Assembly (NCBI RefSeq): GCF_014202935.1
Contig: NZ_JACHHX010000015.1
Location: 1 to 64,000, forward strand
Reading direction: 5' to 3'
From: Rehaibacterium terrae
GTDB taxonomy: Bacteria; Pseudomonadota; Gammaproteobacteria; Xanthomonadales; Xanthomonadaceae
Length of the DNA: 64,000 nt
Part shown: one piece after another, positions 18,477 through 26,217 of the stretch
How the letters are laid out: every line of letters begins with the position of its first letter
Numbering within the stretch: the stretch's first letter is position 1
Position numbers and translations under genes: made by a program
The notes under the pieces: generated by a model
What the model was told of the DNA's origin: nothing
The model's database searches: none
Seen by the model: only the letters and a program-made list of their open reading frames with translations

Positions 18477-19130
18477 ATGACCGCTCGACCCGCCTCGCCG
18501 CTGGATGCCCTCAAGCCGCTCGCCGGCCGCGCGCTGGAAGCCGCGCTCAACCGCGTGCTCGCGCTCGATCCCGACACCCACGCCGCGCTGGCGGCGCTGG
18601 AGGGGCGGCGCATCGCCCTGGCTGTCGAGGCGCCTCCGCTGGCGCTGGAGATCACCGTCCACGCCGGCCGCCTGGCGGTCGGCCCGGTACGTGGCGAACA
18701 CGAGCCGGACCTGTCGGTGCGTGGCACGCTCGGCGGCCTGATCGCGCAACTGCCGTTCCTGCGCGCGCAGGGCGGGCCGCCGGTCGGCAAGGTGCGCATC
18801 GCCGGCGATGCCGAACTGGCGCGGCGGCTGCAGAAACTGGCGAAGGACTTCGCGCCGGACTGGGACAAGCCCTTCGCCGACCTGTTCGGCGAGGTCGTCG
18901 GCATGCAGCTCGCCCGCGCCGTGCGCGGCGCGCTGGCGGCTGGACTGTCCGGCGCCAGGGCGCTGGCGCGCGACACCGCCGACTACCTCAGCGAGGAGTC
19001 GCGGCTGGTGGCCTCGAAGGTGGAGCTCGAACAGTTCCACGACGAGGTCGACGCGGTGCGTGAGCGGGCCGAGCGGCTTGCGGTCCGCATCCAGCGTCTG
19101 CAGGCGCGTCTGCCGGAGTCGGGAGCATGA
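18477..19130 (+). CDS. ubiJ: Ubiquinone biosynthesis accessory factor UbiJ (SCP2-like)
   Basis: UbiJ is a lipid-binding SCP2-domain protein that helps hold ubiquinone intermediates in the soluble Ubi complex. The 217-residue sequence shows an N-terminal helix, an SCP2-type beta-alpha core (about 35-115, including [19 protein letters not shown]), and a C-terminal helical/coiled-coil tail (about 160-212). It overlaps ubiB by four bases, the standard ubiJ-ubiB arrangement. Confidence 0.88.
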   Translation: MTARPASPLDALKPLAGRALEAALNRVLALDPDTHAALAALEGRRIALAVEAPPLALEITVHAGRLAVGPVRGEHEPDLSVRGTLGGLIAQLPFLRAQGGPPVGKVRIAGDAELARRLQKLAKDFAPDWDKPFADLFGEVVGMQLARAVRGALAAGLSGARALARDTADYLSEESRLVASKVELEQFHDEVDAVRERAERLAVRIQRLQARLPESGA

Positions 19131-20803
19131 ATGCGCTGCTGCGCGCCACGCGCATCCTGCGGGTGTTGCTGCGCTACCGCCTCGACGCCCTGCTCGAAGG
19201 CACCGGCGTCGAGCGCCACGCGCGGCTGCTGCGGCCGTTCGTGCCACGCGCCAGCGGCGAGGTCGCCGCGCTCTCGCGCGGCGCGCGCCTGCGCCTGGCA
19301 CTGCAGGACCTGGGGCCGATCTTCGTCAAGTTCGGCCAGATCCTCTCCACCCGACGCGATCTCATCCCGCAGGACATCGCCGACGAGCTGTCGCTGCTGC
19401 AGGACCGGGTCGCGCCGTTCGACGGCGCGCAGGCGCGCGCCATCGTCGAGGCCGAGCTGGGGCGGCCGGTCGACGCGCTGTATGCCGAATTCGACCTGAC
19501 CCCGCTGGCTTCGGCCTCGATCGCGCAGGTGCATCCGGCGCGGCTGCGCCATGCCGATGGCAGCCACGGTCGCGAGGTGGTGGTCAAGGTGCTGCGCCCC
19601 GGCGTCGATGCCCAGATCGCCGCCGATCTGGGCCTGCTGCGGACGCTGGCCGAGCTGGTCGACCGCCACCATCCGCGTGCCGACAAGATCCGTCCGCTCG
19701 ACGTGGTGGCCGAGATCGAGTCCACGCTGCGCAACGAGCTCGACCTGCAGCGCGAGGGCGCCAACGCCAGCCTGCTGCGCCGCCACTGGCTCGACTCCGA
19801 CGACCTGTACGTGCCGGAAGTGTTCTGGGACCACACCGCGCAGCGGGTGCTGACGCTGGAGCGCGTGCACGGCATCCCGTCCGACGACATCGCCGCGCTC
19901 GACGCCGCCGGCATCGACCGCCGTGAACTGGCGCGCAAGGGCGTGCGGGTGTTCTACACCCAGGTGTTCCGCGACAACTTCTTCCATGCCGACGCCCACG
20001 CCGGCAACATCTGGGTCGACATGGATCCCGCGCGCCGCGCCAACCCGCGCTTCATCGCGCTGGACTTCGGGATCATGGGCCAGCTCGCGCCGCGCGACCA
20101 GTACTACCTGGCCGAGAACTTCATGGCGATGTTCACCCAGGACTACCGGCGCATCGCCGAGCTGCACATCGAGGCCGGCTGGATGCCGGCGCACATCCGC
20201 ATCGACGAGCTGGAAGCCGCCGTGCGCGGCGTGTGCGAGCCCTACTTCACCCGGCCGCTGAGCGAGATCTCGCTGGCCGAGGTGCTGGCCAAGCTGTTCC
20301 GCACCGCCCAGCAGTACGAGCTGACCATCCAGCCGCAGCTGATCCTGCTGCAGAAGACCCTGCTCAACATCGAGGGCGTCGGCCGCCTGCTCGATCCGAA
20401 GCTGGACATCTGGGCGGTGGCCAGGCCGGTGCTGGAGGGGATCCTGCGCAGGCGCTACAGCCCGCGCCAACTGCTGCGCGAGTTCCGCAAGCGCGTGCCC
20501 GAGCTGGTCACCCACGCCCCGGAGATGCCGCGCCTGCTGCACGACTGGCTGCAGCAGCAGGTCAGCGGCGGCCACACCCTGCAGATGCACTCCGAAGAGC
20601 TCAAGACCATCGCGCAAGTCGCGCTGGTGGCGCAGCGGCACGTGGTCTACGCCATCCTTGGCGCCGGCCTGCTGGTGGCCGGGGCGGTGATGTACGGCCT
20701 GGACGTGCCGGGCCCGCACTGGTGGGGGGTGCCGGTGCCGGCCTGGGTCGCCGCACTGGGCGCCGCCCTGAGCTTCTTCGCCGCCTGGCCGCGGCGGCGG
20801 TGA
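19127..20803 (+). CDS. ubiB: UbiB, atypical kinase/ATPase for ubiquinone synthesis
   Basis: UbiB is a membrane-anchored protein of the ABC1/ADCK family needed for ubiquinone production, probably through ATPase activity that helps extract lipid intermediates. The family's KxGQ motif is present as [13 protein letters not shown] near residue 66, the Ala-rich loop as [12 protein letters not shown], the catalytic-loop region as [11 protein letters not shown], and the metal site as LDFGIMG. Two C-terminal membrane helices lie near 508-527 and 534-552. Its length of 558 residues is normal. Confidence 0.95.
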   Translation: MNALLRATRILRVLLRYRLDALLEGTGVERHARLLRPFVPRASGEVAALSRGARLRLALQDLGPIFVKFGQILSTRRDLIPQDIADELSLLQDRVAPFDGAQARAIVEAELGRPVDALYAEFDLTPLASASIAQVHPARLRHADGSHGREVVVKVLRPGVDAQIAADLGLLRTLAELVDRHHPRADKIRPLDVVAEIESTLRNELDLQREGANASLLRRHWLDSDDLYVPEVFWDHTAQRVLTLERVHGIPSDDIAALDAAGIDRRELARKGVRVFYTQVFRDNFFHADAHAGNIWVDMDPARRANPRFIALDFGIMGQLAPRDQYYLAENFMAMFTQDYRRIAELHIEAGWMPAHIRIDELEAAVRGVCEPYFTRPLSEISLAEVLAKLFRTAQQYELTIQPQLILLQKTLLNIEGVGRLLDPKLDIWAVARPVLEGILRRRYSPRQLLREFRKRVPELVTHAPEMPRLLHDWLQQQVSGGHTLQMHSEELKTIAQVALVAQRHVVYAILGAGLLVAGAVMYGLDVPGPHWWGVPVPAWVAALGAALSFFAAWPRRR

Positions 20804-20910
20804 TACGGAAGCCGGAGATCGGGAATCGGAAACGGGCCGCGCGGCTGCGCCGCACCCGATCGGATGCGGCGGCCGCGCTTGCGGCATGCGCGACGTAACG
20901 AGATGCTCCT

Positions 20911-20990
20911 CCCGATTCCCGATTCCCGATTCCCGATTCCCGATTCCCGATTCCCGATTCCCGATTCCCGATTCCCGATTCCCGATTCCC
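20911..20990. repeat. 11-copy 7-bp tandem repeat (cccgatt)n
   Basis: Eleven perfect tandem copies of cccgatt followed by ccc, ending six bases before the ATG at 20996. A complementary word (gggaatcgg) lies upstream at about 20820-20828, so a hairpin can form. An ATG at 20903 is in frame through the array with the downstream gene and would encode a heptad of residues IPDSRFP, so copy-number change by slippage would shift that frame. Confidence 0.95.
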
Positions 20991-20995
20991 AGGCC

Positions 20996-21712
20996 ATGCC
21001 CCTCGCCATCCTCTACCGCGACGACCGCTTCGCCGTGGTGAACAAGCCGGCCGGCCTGATGGTGCACGACAGCAAGCTGGCACGGGGCGAGACCGAGTTC
21101 GCCGCCGACGCGCTGCGCGCGCAGTTCGGCGGCCCGATCCATCTCGTCCACCGGCTCGACCGCGCCACCAGCGGCTGCCTGCTGGTCGCCTTCGACCGCG
21201 ACGCCGCCTCGGCGCTGGGCAAGGCGGTGATGTCGCGTGAAATGGGGAAGGACTACCTCGCCGTCTGCCGCGGCTGGCCCGAGCCCCCGCACGGGCTGAT
21301 CGACCACCCGCTCGACGGCGGCCCCGGCAAGCCTGACAAGAGGCCTGCCGTCACTGCCTATCGCACGCTCGCCACCGGCGAGCTGCCGCTGCCTTGCGCC
21401 GGCTTTCCGACCGCGCGTTTCTCCCTGCTGCTGTGCTCGCCGCAGACCGGCCGCTTCCGCCAGATCCGCCGCCACCTCAAGCACCTGCGCCACCCCCTGG
21501 TCGGCGACACCAGCCACGGTGACGGCCAGCGCAACCGCATGTTCCGCAGTGAGCTGGGCGTGCACCGCATGCTGCTGCATGCCTGGCGGCTGCGCTTCAC
21601 GCACCCGTTCACCGGCGAGGGCATCGTCGCCCACGCGCCGCTCGACGCCGACTTCCACCGCGTGTTAGAGCGCTTCGGGTGGACCCAGGCCGTGCAGCGC
21701 TTGGCGCACTGA
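20996..21712 (+). CDS. RluA-family pseudouridine synthase (TruC-like)
   Basis: A 238-residue single-domain RluA-type enzyme that isomerises uridine to pseudouridine in tRNA or rRNA. The catalytic aspartate is in HRLDRATSG near residue 46, NKPAGLMVH precedes it, and the C-terminal RFRQIRRHLKHL and PLVGDTSHG segments are typical. There is no S4 domain, as in TruC (tRNA U65), so TruC is the best guess. I chose the ATG at 20996, just after the 7-bp repeat; the in-frame ATG at 20903 would add about 31 residues of repeat-encoded heptads. Confidence 0.85.
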   Translation: MPLAILYRDDRFAVVNKPAGLMVHDSKLARGETEFAADALRAQFGGPIHLVHRLDRATSGCLLVAFDRDAASALGKAVMSREMGKDYLAVCRGWPEPPHGLIDHPLDGGPGKPDKRPAVTAYRTLATGELPLPCAGFPTARFSLLLCSPQTGRFRQIRRHLKHLRHPLVGDTSHGDGQRNRMFRSELGVHRMLLHAWRLRFTHPFTGEGIVAHAPLDADFHRVLERFGWTQAVQRLAH

Positions 21713-21860
21713 GCGGAGGGTGTGCTCAGCCGTCACGGCAGGGTACCGCCGGCGCGGCGCCCATGCTTGACGGCTTCGGCTGCGCTTGTAGTAGCTTCAA
21801 GCCCTGGCATGGAGGCATCCACGCGCTCCCATGCGTTTGCCTGCACGGAAGGAGGTGACG

Positions 21861-21971
21861 ATGGAAAACGCGCGATTGCGGTCGCGGGAAAAGGCCGTGG
21901 CCAAGGTGACTGCGCTGGTCTGGATGGCGCTGGCGGCCTGCTTTGCGAGGTGTCCGAGGCGCAGTCCGTGA
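21861..21971 (+). other. 36-codon signal-peptide-like frame ahead of the PLA2-like gene
   Basis: The ATG at 21861 follows the best ribosome-binding site of the neighbourhood (aaggaggtgacg). It encodes MENARLRSREKAVAKV and then TALVWMALAACFA, a plausible Sec signal peptide, but stops at TGA 21969-21971. That TGA overlaps an ATG (21971) that opens the adjacent frame encoding the PLA2-like protein. Either a one-base indel has split one gene between about 21920 and 21969, or this is a leader cistron coupled to the next gene. Confidence 0.6.
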
Positions 21972-22588
21972 TGGAGCCGATCGAAGTGGTCGGCACGGCG
22001 CCCGCCACCGGAGGGCTCCTGATCCTCTGCTACAGCCCCGCTTGCATGGGGATCGTGACCGCGGAGCAGGCCATGGCCCGCGTCGATGCGGTCCTGGAAG
22101 ACGAGATCGAAATCGACAAGGACCGGTTCTGCAAGAACTTGCGAAGGGCTCGTCCCCGGGGATGCAGCTACCACTCGCCGCCGTCGGTGCCGCGCCTGGA
22201 CCCCGGCTGGGTGGGCAACGGCTGCGGCGATGGCTCCTGGCGCACCAGGGCGGCGGAATTTCTGCTCGGTTTAATCGTCGATGGATACACCGGCGACCTC
22301 AACAACCCGCTGCCCGGGGTGTCCTTTTTCGGGGTCTGTCAGGCGCATGACTACTGTTACGGTATTGGCGCTGACAGAGGTCGGTGCGATAGGGAGTTCG
22401 TCGAAAGCCTCGGTGATACCTGCCAGCGCTCCGCTGGCAGCTATTTGAGCAGTTGCCTTTTGCTGGCGGGTGCGTACGGCAGTGCTGTCGAGAGGTACGG
22501 ACGGAGCGCCTGCGACGCCGCCCAGAGCCAGCGTGCCTGTGCGCTCTGGGCGCTGGAGATGAGGGTCAATCAATGTCCAGCCAACTGA
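21971..22588 (+). CDS. Secreted phospholipase A2-like protein
   Basis: The frame encodes a cysteine-rich protein with a PLA2-type active site. VCQAHDYCYG near residues 133-142 fits the CxxHDxC histidine motif, preceded by GNGCGDGSW (a likely calcium-loop region) and followed by RCDREFVESLGDTC, the usual Cys-Asp spacing. Such proteins hydrolyse phospholipids after export, but the signal peptide lies in another frame (see 21861-21971). I give the ATG at 21971 as the nominal start; the intact ancestral product probably began at 21861. The gene overlaps the next lipoprotein gene by 16 bases. Activity is inferred from the motif only. Confidence 0.7.
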   Translation: MEPIEVVGTAPATGGLLILCYSPACMGIVTAEQAMARVDAVLEDEIEIDKDRFCKNLRRARPRGCSYHSPPSVPRLDPGWVGNGCGDGSWRTRAAEFLLGLIVDGYTGDLNNPLPGVSFFGVCQAHDYCYGIGADRGRCDREFVESLGDTCQRSAGSYLSSCLLLAGAYGSAVERYGRSACDAAQSQRACALWALEMRVNQCPAN

Positions 22589-23382
22589 TGCTTCGATCGC
22601 TCCTGGCCGCCGTGCTCGTCCTGTCCTGCATCGGCTGCAGCGAGTCGGACCGGCGTGCGCACGAGCGCGCAGGCCCGGCCTCCGACCACCCGCCCGGGCC
22701 CGTCGCTGTGGCTGTGCCTCCCGAGCCTTCGCCTGAGCCGGACGCAGGCACACCGCCTGCGCTGGAGCCCGCGGCCCCGGCGGTGCTGCCGGCCAATGCC
22801 GAGGAAATGCTGTCCCGGCTCTCGGCGGGCGACCGCGAGCGGGTGCTGGACTTCTATCGCGGCTACGGCGGTGCGGTGCTGGATTTCCACAATGCGGACA
22901 TGTACGCGTGGATGGCGCGGAACGATTACCCGCTGCCGGAGGACATCCTCACGGCGACCTACCTCAGCGACCAGGAGCTTGAGGCGCGCTACCGGCGCGG
23001 GGACATCAAGGCCGGGTATTTTCTGCTGGACCGGATGGCCCGCGCGATCGAGCAGGGCGAGGAGGACACGTTCCAAGGCTATCTGCTGGCCGAGGAGCTG
23101 ACCACGTACGGGGGGCCTTTCTCCGGCTATGCCTATTACCGCTACCAGATGGCGCGGGGGCAGGTGATAGATGCTTGGGCGGGGCTCGCCTGGGCACACT
23201 ATCTGGGCGACAAGAGGGCGTCGCGGGAATGGTCACGCCAATACGACAGGCATCAGGGGCCGGAAACGGAGCGCGATGCCATCAGCGTGATGCTGCGGTT
23301 CCAGTACCTGCTGGTGCGCGCCACCGGGCTTAATCCTGCCCAGCTCCAGCGCAAGGATTCATTGATTATCGAGTGGCGCTGA
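22573..23382 (+). CDS. Lipoprotein partner of the PLA2-like protein
   Basis: The 269-residue product begins MSSQLMLRSLLAAVLVL and has a lipobox-like SCIGC. A Pro/Glu-rich linker follows (about 45-75), then a helical domain with YRRGDIKAGYFLLDRM and YAYYRYQMARGQ, reminiscent of Sel1/TPR-type pairs. No family is recognised. The ATG at 22573 has a gagggt ribosome-binding site; a second at 22588 shares a base with the upstream TGA. The tight overlap suggests the two proteins work together, possibly as a secreted enzyme and its protective lipoprotein. Confidence 0.65.
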   Translation: MSSQLMLRSLLAAVLVLSCIGCSESDRRAHERAGPASDHPPGPVAVAVPPEPSPEPDAGTPPALEPAAPAVLPANAEEMLSRLSAGDRERVLDFYRGYGGAVLDFHNADMYAWMARNDYPLPEDILTATYLSDQELEARYRRGDIKAGYFLLDRMARAIEQGEEDTFQGYLLAEELTTYGGPFSGYAYYRYQMARGQVIDAWAGLAWAHYLGDKRASREWSRQYDRHQGPETERDAISVMLRFQYLLVRATGLNPAQLQRKDSLIIEWR

Positions 23383-24009
23383 TCGCTCCATCTGTCGGGC
23401 AGGGATGGCCGGGCGACGGGCGAGGTGTGCAGGCGCTGGCTGTCCACGCGGCTCTTGGGGAACCTCTGAACAAATTCGGAGGTTCCGCGCGCCAAGGATG
23501 GCGCGCCCGCGGATCAAGCACGCAAGCGCTCGATCCGGCGGAGCTGAGTCCGGACATGCGCCGGACTCGGCGAGTCCGGGCAGGTCCAGGATGGATTTGC
23601 TCAACCATCCCGCTTCGCGCCCGCAACCACTCTCGAGTCTGATCCCTCGCGATGCGATGGAGGGTGGACGATGGCCGGTGCGAATGGCAGAAGCATCGGC
23701 CTGCCCGGCCTCACCGCGACGATGGCTGGGGTCCGGCGCTTTTTCCCGTCCCGGCACCGCCTGCAGGGAGCGGGATCGGTCGGCCCGGATCGGTTCGCCG
23801 GCGGTCTGCAACTGGCCGCGGTTTCGGTCTGATCGTCATGTGGAGGAACTACCCGGCCATGACCAAGCCTTGCGAGCGTGCCGCTATGTGGCCTGGCGGG
23901 GAGAACCAGTGGTCGCCCAGCCACCCGGCCGGCCGCAGGATCCCCGCGCGGCGGTCGATCGATACAATAGGGCGCTCCACTGGCTGATGGCCGACGCTGC
24001 GCCTCGCCC
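23383..24009. other. 627-base gene-free region with three hairpins
   Basis: No convincing gene. Three palindromes stand in a row: ggaacctc/gaggttcc (23459-23486), gcgcgcc/ggcgcgc (23487-23506) and ccggactc/gagtccgg with a 3-nt loop (23561-23579). The rest shows no codon structure. A TACAAT -10-like word at about 23962, before the arfB start, is a possible promoter. Open frames crossing this region lack family similarity and signal. Confidence 0.6.
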
Positions 24010-24435
24010 ATGCTGCGCATCTCCCCCCAACTGGCGATTCCCGAGGAAGAGCTGGTCGAGCGCTTCGTCCGCGCGGCCGGGCCCGGCGGGCAGAACGTCA
24101 ACAAGGTCGCCACCGCGGTGGAGCTGCGCTTCGACGTCGCCAATTCCGCCGCGCTGCCCGAAACGCTCCGGCTGCGCCTGCTCGCCCGTCGCGACCGCCG
24201 GCTCAGCGACAAGGGCGTGCTGGTGATCAGCGCGCAGCGCTTCCGCACCCGGGAGCGCAACCGCGAGGATGCGCGCGAGCGCCTCGCGGGCGTGCTGCGC
24301 GCGGCCCTGGTGGTGCCGAACAAGCGCATCGCCACCCGTCCGACCAAGGGGTCGCAGGAGCGTCGCCTCGCCAGCAAGCGCGAGCGCGCCCAGGTCAAAC
24401 GGCAGCGCGACGCGCGCACTTGGGATCGCGATTGA
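24010..24435 (+). CDS. arfB: Alternative ribosome-rescue factor ArfB (YaeJ)
   Basis: ArfB is a peptidyl-tRNA hydrolase that frees ribosomes stalled without a stop codon. The catalytic GGQ lies in AAGPGGQNVNKVATAVELRFD (in pieces) near residue 26. The C-terminal tail is strongly basic (KGSQERRLASKRERAQVKRQR), which enters the empty mRNA channel. The 141-residue length is right for ArfB and too short for RF1 or RF2. Its stop overlaps the next gene's start. Confidence 0.93.
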   Translation: MLRISPQLAIPEEELVERFVRAAGPGGQNVNKVATAVELRFDVANSAALPETLRLRLLARRDRRLSDKGVLVISAQRFRTRERNREDARERLAGVLRAALVVPNKRIATRPTKGSQERRLASKRERAQVKRQRDARTWDRD

Positions 24436-25028
24436 TGGGGGCGGACATCCTGATCCCGCTGCCGCCCTCGGCGCCGCGCACCGGCCATGCCTTCGGCCGC
24501 TGGCTCGGCCGCACCGTGCTGCGGCTGGGCGGCTGGAAAGTGGTCGGTGAATTTCCCGACCTGCCCAAGCTGATGATCATCGCCGCCCCGCATTCCTCCG
24601 GCTGGGATGCGGTCTGGGGGCTGGCCGCCAAGCTGGCGCTCGGGGTCGACGTGAAGTTCATGGCCAAGGCCGAACTGTTCCGCGGCCCGCTGGGCTGGCT
24701 GCTGCGCCGGCTGGGCATCTTCCCGGTCGATCGGGCGGCCCCGGGCGGCATCGTCGGCGAGGTGGCGGCCAAGTACCGCCAGAGCGAGCGTCTGTGGCTG
24801 GGTGTCGCCCCGGAGGGCACGCGCCGCCGCGTCGAGCGCTGGAAGAGCGGCTTCTGGCGGATCGCCCGCGAGGCTGGCGTGCCGGTGCTGTGCGCCTATT
24901 TCCATTATCCCGAGAAGACCATCGGCGTGGGGGCGCTGTTCGAGCTCGGCGATGACCTCGAGGCCGACATGGCCCGCATCCGGGCCTGGTATCGGCCCTG
25001 GGTGGGCAAGCATCGCGGCACGATCTGA
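24435..25028 (+). CDS. PlsC-like acyltransferase
   Basis: The 197-residue protein has the HxxxxD catalytic motif of glycerolipid acyltransferases (HSSGWD near residue 52), a central FMAKAELFRGPLGWLLRRLG substrate-side stretch, and a PEGTRR motif near residue 132. It likely moves an acyl chain to a lysophospholipid-type acceptor at the inner membrane. The family is broad and its short members are not functionally assigned. The ATG shares its A with the arfB TGA. Confidence 0.8.
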   Translation: MGADILIPLPPSAPRTGHAFGRWLGRTVLRLGGWKVVGEFPDLPKLMIIAAPHSSGWDAVWGLAAKLALGVDVKFMAKAELFRGPLGWLLRRLGIFPVDRAAPGGIVGEVAAKYRQSERLWLGVAPEGTRRRVERWKSGFWRIAREAGVPVLCAYFHYPEKTIGVGALFELGDDLEADMARIRAWYRPWVGKHRGTI

Positions 25029-25102
25029 CGTATTGCGTCATGTGAACCCGGTAACTGTCTGACCGACGGACGGTTGCGTTGCCCTGGGTGGTTGGCATGA
25101 AA

Positions 25103-25118
25103 TGTGAATCAGTTCACG
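25103..25118. promoter_or_regulatory. CRP/Clp-like palindrome upstream of the polysaccharide cluster
   Basis: TGTGA-N6-TCACG, one mismatch from the CRP consensus TGTGA-N6-TCACA, 71 bases upstream of the epimerase GTG. It lies in a locally AT-richer stretch (25085-25145), as expected for a promoter. Xanthomonads have Clp, a CRP homologue that responds to c-di-GMP and controls exopolysaccharide genes. Confidence 0.55.
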
Positions 25119-25145
25119 ATTAAGATTCCGCTAACAAACTATTCA

Positions 25146-25174
25146 GGTGCCTGTCCGAATTTCCGGCAGGCACC
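25146..25174 (+). promoter_or_regulatory. 5' leader hairpin before the epimerase gene
   Basis: ggtgcctg and caggcacc form an 8-bp perfect stem around a 13-nt loop that can pair partly with itself. It ends six bases before the aaagggggg ribosome-binding site. It may influence translation or attenuation of the cluster. Confidence 0.5.
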
Positions 25175-25188
25175 CAAAGGGGGGCGAC

Positions 25189-26217
25189 GTGCACGTGCTC
25201 ATCACCGGCGGTGCGGGCTTCATCGGCTCGCATCTGGCTGAACTCCACCTCGCCCGCGGCGACAAGGTCCACGTCGTCGACGACCTGTCAACCGGCTCGC
25301 TGGACAACGTCGGCCCATTCCTGGCCGAGCCGAACTTCCGCTTCGACGAAGCCGACATGCTGGTCTGGCCGCAGCTCGAGCGCGCCGCGGCCTGGGCCGA
25401 CCGCATCTACCACCTGGCGGCGGTGGTCGGCGTCTATCGCGTGCTGGCCGAGCCGACCAAGGTGCTGGCGGTCAACATCGCCGCCTGCGAGCGGCTGCTG
25501 CGCGCCGTGCATTGCTCCGGCTGGAAGCCGCAGGTGGTGCTGGCCTCCAGCTCCGAGGTCTACGGCCACAACGAGGAGGACATCCTGGAGGAAACCCAGG
25601 ACCTGGTCGTCAGCACCCGCGTCGGCACGCGCTGGAACTACTCGGTCAGCAAGATCGCCGACGAGGCGCTGGGCCTGTCCTACGCGCGCCGCTTCGGCAT
25701 TCCGACCGTGGTGTCGCGCTTCTTCAACACCGTCGGGCCGCGCCAGAGCGGCCGCTACGGCATGGTGATCCCGCGCTTCGTCGAGCAGGCGGTGCGTGGC
25801 GAGCCGATCACCGTGTTCGGCAGCGGCGAGCAGACCCGCTCGTTCTGCGATGTGCGCGACACCGTGGTGGCGCTGGACGCGCTGGCCGCGCATGCCGACA
25901 CCGACGGCCTGGTGGTCAACGTCGGCAACGACCGCGAGATCTCGATGAACGCGCTGGCCGAACTGGTCCGCCAGCGCGCCGGCAGCCAGTCCGAGATCGT
26001 GCACGTGCCCTACAAGCAGGCCTATGGCGAGGACTTCGAGGACATCCGCCGCCGCCGTCCCAGCCTGGCCCGTCTGCGTGGGCTGACCGGTTTCCAGCAT
26101 CGATTCACGCTCGAAAGGACCATCGACGACCTGATCGAGGCCAAGCGGGCCCAACTGGCAGAAACCGAGCATGGCAACCGCGCCCTGGTTCGTAATCAGT
26201 CCCAACACGCTGCTTAG
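25189..26217 (+). CDS. NAD-dependent sugar-nucleotide epimerase/dehydratase
   Basis: An extended SDR of 342 residues with TGGAGFIG at residue 6, the serine in LASSSEVYG, and YSVSK (YxxxK) near 160. The RFFNTVGPRQSGRYGMVIPRF stretch (in pieces) is typical of UDP-glucuronate decarboxylase and dTDP-glucose dehydratase relatives. It should make a nucleotide sugar for the glycosyltransferase that follows. The GTG at 25189 follows a strong aaagggggg site; an earlier GTG at 25147 lies inside the hairpin. The 3' end overlaps the next gene by 47 bases. Confidence 0.85.
   Translation: MHVLITGGAGFIGSHLAELHLARGDKVHVVDDLSTGSLDNVGPFLAEPNFRFDEADMLVWPQLERAAAWADRIYHLAAVVGVYRVLAEPTKVLAVNIAACERLLRAVHCSGWKPQVVLASSSEVYGHNEEDILEETQDLVVSTRVGTRWNYSVSKIADEALGLSYARRFGIPTVVSRFFNTVGPRQSGRYGMVIPRFVEQAVRGEPITVFGSGEQTRSFCDVRDTVVALDALAAHADTDGLVVNVGNDREISMNALAELVRQRAGSQSEIVHVPYKQAYGEDFEDIRRRRPSLARLRGLTGFQHRFTLERTIDDLIEAKRAQLAETEHGNRALVRNQSQHAA

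Noticed and set aside
23405-24226. An open frame of 273 codons across the 23383-24009 gap
   Set aside because: It runs through three palindromes and into arfB in another frame, without any motif or signal peptide.
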